Shown here one piece after another: positions 59,554 to 64,000 of a DNA stretch of 64,000 bases (positions are counted from its first letter, which is position 1; each line of letters opens with the position of its first letter). Below the pieces are notes generated by a model. The model made no database searches and had not been told where the DNA came from. It saw only the letters and a list, made by a program, of their open reading frames with translations. The stretch lies in the NCBI RefSeq assembly GCF_010548275.1, contig NZ_JAAGLT010000035.1:1-64000 (forward strand). The letters run 5' to 3'. The stretch is from Streptomyces sp. SID12488. Its GTDB lineage: Bacteria; Actinomycetota; Actinomycetes; Streptomycetales; Streptomycetaceae. The position numbers were made by a program, and so were the translations under genes.

Positions 59554-61713
59554 CTAGGTCGGGCGTTGCAGCACCGTCAGACTGTGGTCCACCAGGGTCA
59601 GACGGTCGCCCGCCGCCACCTTCGCGCCCGTGCCCGGTGCCACGCCCTCCGGGCGGGCCGTGTCGACGACGACCTGCCACTGCCGGCCGTGATTGACCGG
59701 CACCACGAACTCGAGGGTCTTCGGCGAGGCGTTGAACATCAGCAGGAACGAGTCGTCGGAGATGCGTTCCCCGCGGGAATCCGGCTCCGAGATGGCGTTG
59801 CCGTTGAGGAACACGCTCATTGCGCCCGCCTGCGCCGAGTTCCAGTCACGCTGGACCATCTCCTCGCCCGCCGGGGTGAACCAGGCGATGTCCGACAGAT
59901 CGTCGTGGGTGCCCTCCACGGGGCGGCCGTGGAAGAAACGCCGTCTGCGGAAGACCGGGTGGTCCTTGCGCAGCCACACCATCGCGCGCGTGAAGTCGAG
60001 CAGCTCGGCGGAACCGGAACCGGAGCTGGAGCCGGATTCGTCTCCGTTGCCGTCTCCTTCGCCGTCGCCCGGCCACGGGACCCAGGAAATCTCGTTGTCC
60101 TGGCAGTACGCGTTGTTGTTGCCGCCCTGGCTGCGCGCGAACTCGTCGCCGTGGCTGATCATGGGCACGCCCTGGGACAGCATCAGTGTCGCGATGAAGT
60201 TCCGCAGCTGGCGCGCCCGCAGGGCGAGGACGTCGGGGTCGTCGGTCTCGCCCTCCGCGCCGCAGTTCCAGGACCGGTTGTGGCTCTCGCCGTCCCGGTT
60301 GTCCTCGCCGTTGGCCTGGTTGCGCTTCTCGTGGTAGGACACCAGGTCGTTGAGCGTGAAACCGTCGTGGCACGTCACGAAGTTGATCGAGGCCAGCGGA
60401 CGGCGGCCGTCGTCCTGGTAGAGGTCCGAGGAGCCCGTCAGCCGGGAGGCGAACTCCGCGAGTGTGCGCGGCTCACCTCGCCACATGTCCCGTACGGTGT
60501 CGCGGTACATGCCGTTCCACTCGGTCCACAGCGGCGGGAAATTGCCCACCTGGTAGCCGCCCTCGCCCACGTCCCACGGCTCGGCGATCAGCTTCACCTG
60601 GGACACCACCGGGTCCTGCTGGACCAGGTCGAAGAACGACGACAGCCGGTCCACCTCGTGGAACTGACGGGCCAGCGTGGCCGCGAGGTCGAAGCGGAAG
60701 CCGTCGACGTGCATCTCGGTGACCCAGTAGCGCAGTGAGTCCATGATCATTTGGAGTACGTGCGGGGACCGCATGAGCAGCGAGTTCCCGGTGCCCGTGG
60801 TGTCCATGTAGTAGCGCTGGTCCTCCATGAGCCGGTAGTACTGCGCGTTGTCGATGCCCCGGAAGGACAGCGTCGGGCCGAGGTGGTTGCCCTCCGCGGT
60901 GTGGTTGTAGACCACGTCCAGGATGACCTCGATACCGGCCTCGTGCAGCGCCCGCACCGCCGACTTGAACTCCAGCACCTGTTGGCCGCGGTCGCCCCAG
61001 GACGCGTACGCGTTGTGCGGGGCGAAGAAGCCGATCGTGTTGTAGCCCCAGTAGTTGTTCAGGCCCATGTCCACCAGACGGTGGTCGTTCACGAACTGGT
61101 GCACCGGCATCAGTTCCAGGGCCGTGACGCCCAGCTTGGTCAGGTGTTCGATGATCGCGGGGTGGGCGAGCGCCGCGTAGGTGCCGCGCAGCTCCTCGGG
61201 GAGCGCCGGGTGGCGCATGGTCAGGCCCTTGACATGGGCCTCGTAGAGCACTGTGTGGTGGTATTCGGTGCGTGGGCGCCGGTCGTCGCCCCAGTCGAAG
61301 TACGGGTTGACCACCACCGACGACATGGTGTGCGGCGCCGAGTCGAGGTCGTTGCGCCGCTCGGGCTCGTCGAAGTGGTAGCCGTACACCTCCTCGCCCC
61401 AGGTGACCGAACCGCTGATCGCCTTCGCGTACGGATCGAGCAGCAGCTTCGCCGAGTTGGACCGCTGGCCGTGCTCGGGCGCGTACGGACCGTGCGCCCG
61501 GAAGCCGTACCGCTGCCCCGGCATCACGCCGGGCAGATACGCGTGCCGGACGAACGCGTCGCTCTCCCGCAGTTCCACCGCGGTCTCCGAGCCGTCGTCG
61601 TGAAGCAGACACAGCTCGATCCGGTCGGCGGCCTCCGAGAAGACCGCGAAATTGGTGCCGGCACCGTCATACGTGGCACCGAGTGGGTACGCCTCTCCTG
61701 GCCAGACCTGCAT
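59554..61713 (-). CDS. glgX: Glycogen debranching enzyme GlgX
   Basis: 719 residues, GH13_11. CBM48 at the N-terminus (MQVWPGEAYPLGATYDGAGT), then barrel motifs LDVVYNHTAEG, DGFRFDLAATLAR (nucleophile Asp), KLIAEPWDVGEGGYQVGNFP (acid/base Glu) and NFVTCHDGFTLNDLVSYH. It removes alpha-1,6 branches of phosphorylase-limit dextrin, feeding TreY and TreZ with maltodextrins. An Asp/Gly/Ser insert follows CQDNEISWVPWPG (DGEGDGNGDESGSSSGSGSA), lengthening a loop. ATG 61713 has only a weak ribosome site; the frame is open far upstream. Confidence 0.95.
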   Translation of the reverse strand: MQVWPGEAYPLGATYDGAGTNFAVFSEAADRIELCLLHDDGSETAVELRESDAFVRHAYLPGVMPGQRYGFRAHGPYAPEHGQRSNSAKLLLDPYAKAISGSVTWGEEVYGYHFDEPERRNDLDSAPHTMSSVVVNPYFDWGDDRRPRTEYHHTVLYEAHVKGLTMRHPALPEELRGTYAALAHPAIIEHLTKLGVTALELMPVHQFVNDHRLVDMGLNNYWGYNTIGFFAPHNAYASWGDRGQQVLEFKSAVRALHEAGIEVILDVVYNHTAEGNHLGPTLSFRGIDNAQYYRLMEDQRYYMDTTGTGNSLLMRSPHVLQMIMDSLRYWVTEMHVDGFRFDLAATLARQFHEVDRLSSFFDLVQQDPVVSQVKLIAEPWDVGEGGYQVGNFPPLWTEWNGMYRDTVRDMWRGEPRTLAEFASRLTGSSDLYQDDGRRPLASINFVTCHDGFTLNDLVSYHEKRNQANGEDNRDGESHNRSWNCGAEGETDDPDVLALRARQLRNFIATLMLSQGVPMISHGDEFARSQGGNNNAYCQDNEISWVPWPGDGEGDGNGDESGSSSGSGSAELLDFTRAMVWLRKDHPVFRRRRFFHGRPVEGTHDDLSDIAWFTPAGEEMVQRDWNSAQAGAMSVFLNGNAISEPDSRGERISDDSFLLMFNASPKTLEFVVPVNHGRQWQVVVDTARPEGVAPGTGAKVAAGDRLTLVDHSLTVLQRPT

Positions 61714-61903
61714 GCGCTCGACTCTCTCAGTTGTGGTCCATCGCTGGGGCCTACTCCACTCCGAGTCTCCCCGAAAGTGATGGAACCACCTACGACTTAC
61801 GTCCCTCTTACCGGTCGACCAGTGCGTACCCCCATTCACGGGTATGTCAAAACATTTCTTCTTCACATACTCCCTGGGCTGCGAGGGGGAGTAAGGGGAC
61901 AAC

Positions 61904-62728
61904 GTGCGCAAGATCGTGCGCCGCCACCTGGGCAAGGTGGTGGCGGGTACGGGGATCGCGGTGGCCGGTACGGCCCTGATGGTCGCAGTGACGCTGCCGG
62001 GATCGGCCGGGGCCGACGAGTCGGGTGGCACCGGGAAAGCCGGGAACACGGCGAGTACGGGCGGCGGTGCGGGGCAGCCCGCGCAGGGGCAGGCCGCGGT
62101 GCAGCCGGGGGTCGTCGAACAGGCGCCCGCCGAGGGCGAGAAGGGCAAGGGCCGTGATCCGCTGACCGACGGTGAGATGGCGCGGGTCGAGCGGATCGCC
62201 CTGAACCGGCAGCTGTTCAACTCCGGTGAGAACGTGGCGGGAGAGCGCGGCCCGCAGCGGATCGGCGTCGACCTCGCCGATCCCGAGGCCGCCGAGGTGG
62301 ACGACCCGAACGCGCCCCGGCGCGCGGAGGTGTCGTACTACGACTACAGGGACGACACCCTGGTCACCAGGACCGTCAATCTCGACACCGGCAAGGTCGA
62401 GCGGACCGACACCCAGCACGGCGTGCAGCCGCCCCTGAGCCGCGCCGAGTCGGTCGAGGCGACCAGGCTTCTGATAGCCGACCCGCTGGGCGCGGGTCTG
62501 AAGGCCGACTACAAGGACGCCACCAGCACGGAACTCACCTCGCCGGACCAGCTGCTCGTCACCAGCATGGTGTACCGGGCCGTTCCGGGCGCCCAGCCCG
62601 CCGTACTCGACTCGTGCGGAGACCACCGCTGTGTGCGGATCTTCCCCAAGGTGAAGAACGGGCCGTGGATCGACGCCCGTTCGCTCGTGGTCGACCTGAG
62701 CGCCCGCAAGGTGGCCAGGCTCGGCTGA
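61904..62728 (+). CDS. Secreted partner protein of the copper amine oxidase-like enzyme
   Basis: 274 residues. A basic leader (MRKIVRRHLGKVVAG) and hydrophobic helix (AVAGTALMVAVTLPGSAGAD) suggest a signal peptide or anchor. A Gly/Gln/Ala linker follows, then a PepSY-like/N-terminal amine-oxidase-like alpha/beta domain (VSYYDYRDDTLVTRTVNLDT, VEATRLLIADP). The YDYRDDTLV region resembles the N2/N3 domains that precede the catalytic part of copper amine oxidases. It probably acts with the next gene, 78 bases downstream. GTG 61904 has AAGGGG about five bases upstream. No enzymatic motif is visible by itself. Confidence 0.75.
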   Translation: MRKIVRRHLGKVVAGTGIAVAGTALMVAVTLPGSAGADESGGTGKAGNTASTGGGAGQPAQGQAAVQPGVVEQAPAEGEKGKGRDPLTDGEMARVERIALNRQLFNSGENVAGERGPQRIGVDLADPEAAEVDDPNAPRRAEVSYYDYRDDTLVTRTVNLDTGKVERTDTQHGVQPPLSRAESVEATRLLIADPLGAGLKADYKDATSTELTSPDQLLVTSMVYRAVPGAQPAVLDSCGDHRCVRIFPKVKNGPWIDARSLVVDLSARKVARLG

Positions 62729-62806
62729 CCCGGGTGACGACCGTCCTCGGTTCACTTCCCAACCTTTCCCCTGCTCAACTCTCTCCTCCTAGGGAGTCTC
62801 TTCCTC

Positions 62807-64000
62807 ATGCGCGAAAAGTATGTGCTCGTCGGCCTCTCCGCGGTCGTGCTGGCCGCCGGGCTCACCACTGCGGCGGGGCCGGCGACCGCCCAGCCGAAGG
62901 CGGGACCCGTGCCGCCCACCGAGTGCAGCCCGGCCTTCCGCATCGAGCAGAAACTCACCACCGGCACCACCTGGCGGATGTGCTGGCGCTACGAGAGCGA
63001 GGCCGGGCTCGTCCTGGAGAACGTCTCGTACCAGCCCCCGGGCGAGGCACGGCCGATCAAGGTCCTCAACTCGGCGAAGCTCGGCCAGATACACGTCCCC
63101 TATGACGACGGAAAGGCCGAGTACCAGGACCTGACCGCGGCGGGCTTCGCCCAGGGCCTGATGAACATGGCGCCCGGTGAATGCCCCGGCGGCACCATCA
63201 AGACCGTCAAGGTCCCCGAGGCCTGGGACCCGGAACACGAGAACGTCAAGGGCCTGTGCACCACGACCCGTTCGCGCGGCCACGCCTACCGTATGCAGGG
63301 CGACACCGCGAACAAGGTCTGGCAGACCCAGGGCAAGGACCTGCTCGTCTACACCGTCAACCAGACCGGCTGGTACGAGTACATCACCGAGTGGCGCTTC
63401 CAGGACGACGGCACCATCAACATGAACGTCGGCGCCACCGGCAGCCTCGCGCCCGACGACTACGACGCGGGCGACGGCCGCGGCTGGCCCATCGGCAAGG
63501 GCGCCAAGGACTACGCCACCAGCCACAGCCACAACGTCTTCTGGCGGCTCGACTTCGGCCTCGACGGCTCCTCCAAGGGCAAGGTCGAGCAGTACGACTC
63601 CGTGGTCAGCCCGCCCGCGAGCGGCCAGGAGGGACCCACCACCAAAACGACCCGCACCCAGGTCAAGAAGGAACTCGCGGGCGACGCCAAGACCATGCGC
63701 TGGTGGCGGATGGTCAGCGCCACCGGCAAGAACAAGGACGGCCACGCACGGTCGTACGAGATCGTCCCCGGCGCCACCACCAGGTACTCGGGCCGCAGCT
63801 ACACCCGGCACGACGTCTACTTCACCGAGTACAACAAGTGCGAGCAGTTCGCCAGCGACAACCTGCCCAACTGCGGCGTGGGCGCCAAGAAGTCCGTCGA
63901 CGGATGGGTCAACGGACAGACCCTCACCCACCCGTTGGCCTGGGTGAACGTGGGATTCCACCACATCGCCCGGGACGAGGACCAGCAGCCCATGCCCGTC
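62807..64000 (+). CDS. Copper amine oxidase-like secreted protein, N-terminal part (runs off the window)
   Basis: 398 codons are visible with no stop. Signal peptide KYVLVGLSAVVLAAGLTTAA, cleaved near ATAQ. The catalytic beta-sandwich aligns with amine oxidases: the cofactor site reads TGWYEYITEW (Tyr190 being the topaquinone precursor). The copper ligands are SHSHNVFWRLDF (His240 and His242). The residue before Tyr190 is Trp189 instead of the usual Asn of the N-Y-D/E-Y motif. DGTINMNVGATGSL fits the strand after it. The last His ligand probably lies in GFHHIARDEDQ near the window end. ATG 62807 has GGGAG about eleven bases upstream. Confidence 0.85.
   Translation, partial: MREKYVLVGLSAVVLAAGLTTAAGPATAQPKAGPVPPTECSPAFRIEQKLTTGTTWRMCWRYESEAGLVLENVSYQPPGEARPIKVLNSAKLGQIHVPYDDGKAEYQDLTAAGFAQGLMNMAPGECPGGTIKTVKVPEAWDPEHENVKGLCTTTRSRGHAYRMQGDTANKVWQTQGKDLLVYTVNQTGWYEYITEWRFQDDGTINMNVGATGSLAPDDYDAGDGRGWPIGKGAKDYATSHSHNVFWRLDFGLDGSSKGKVEQYDSVVSPPASGQEGPTTKTTRTQVKKELAGDAKTMRWWRMVSATGKNKDGHARSYEIVPGATTRYSGRSYTRHDVYFTEYNKCEQFASDNLPNCGVGAKKSVDGWVNGQTLTHPLAWVNVGFHHIARDEDQQPMPV

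Overview
The window is chromosomal DNA of a Streptomyces or a close relative. The evidence is very high GC with strong G/C third-position bias, frequent GTG/TTG starts, four-base stop/start overlaps, a few in-frame TTA leucine codons, and typical Streptomyces families (a conservon, geosmin synthase, an SSI-type inhibitor, DUF397/XRE pairs, a gamma-butyrolactone receptor/AfsA pair). I saw no rRNA, tRNA, CRISPR array, IS element or phage genes. Coding density is normal for a chromosome core or arm-proximal region.

Layout. 1-1.9 kb: end of a cyclase-family hydrolase, a TetR regulator and a short-chain dehydrogenase with a palindromic operator. 1.95-8.6 kb (minus): a sugar-uptake operon (LacI regulator, binding lipoprotein, two permeases, GH42 beta-galactosidase). 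8.8-10.3 kb: an M20 carboxypeptidase-like gene and a small acidic protein. 10.4-13.4 kb (minus): a GT2 and GT39 glycosyltransferase pair. 13.5-17.3 kb (minus): a four-gene conservon cvnA-B-C-D. 17.6-21.2 kb: an orphan sugar-binding lipoprotein, a DUF574-type methyltransferase and a DUF397/XRE pair. 21.5-23.4 kb: an anti-sigma-type ATPase with a very long Ala/Pro tail. 23.4-30.2 kb: an MFS transporter, two GH35 galactosidases and a second LacI regulator, preceded by a perfect 36-bp operator lying on the promoter. 30.4-31.1 kb: an ArsR regulator next to a collapsed P-type ATPase remnant.

31.1-39.6 kb is an envelope and secretion region: an LCP protein, a TatA-like protein, an S51 peptidase, a DUF6230/DUF6114 pair, a small secreted protein, a membrane-anchored AA10 polysaccharide monooxygenase and a secreted subtilase. 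39.7-43.1 kb is a gamma-butyrolactone locus: NmrA-like reductase, ScbR-like receptor, AfsA-like synthase and a second ArpA-like regulator. The last two each carry a TTA codon. 43.2-46.7 kb: a DUF89 protein and geosmin synthase geoA. 46.7-51 kb: a decayed gene, PDZ protein, phosphoesterase, M24 peptidase and phosphotransferase. 51-61.7 kb holds trehalose/glycogen genes treZ, treY and glgX. They are interrupted by an FHA protein and a pair of M14 carboxypeptidases flanking an SSI protease inhibitor. The window ends inside a copper amine oxidase-like gene with a secreted partner upstream.

Themes. Two independent LacI-controlled beta-galactoside systems use different transporters (ABC and MFS). 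A quorum-type regulatory locus and a protease/inhibitor pair both look bldA-dependent through TTA codons. The most unusual items are the TTA-containing M14 peptidase coupled to its SSI gene with a possible CTG start, the complete butyrolactone locus with a receptor-like site inside the afsA-like promoter spacer, three contiguous 14-bp boxes between lacI and the M20 gene, and two pseudogenes whose decay steps can be read base by base.
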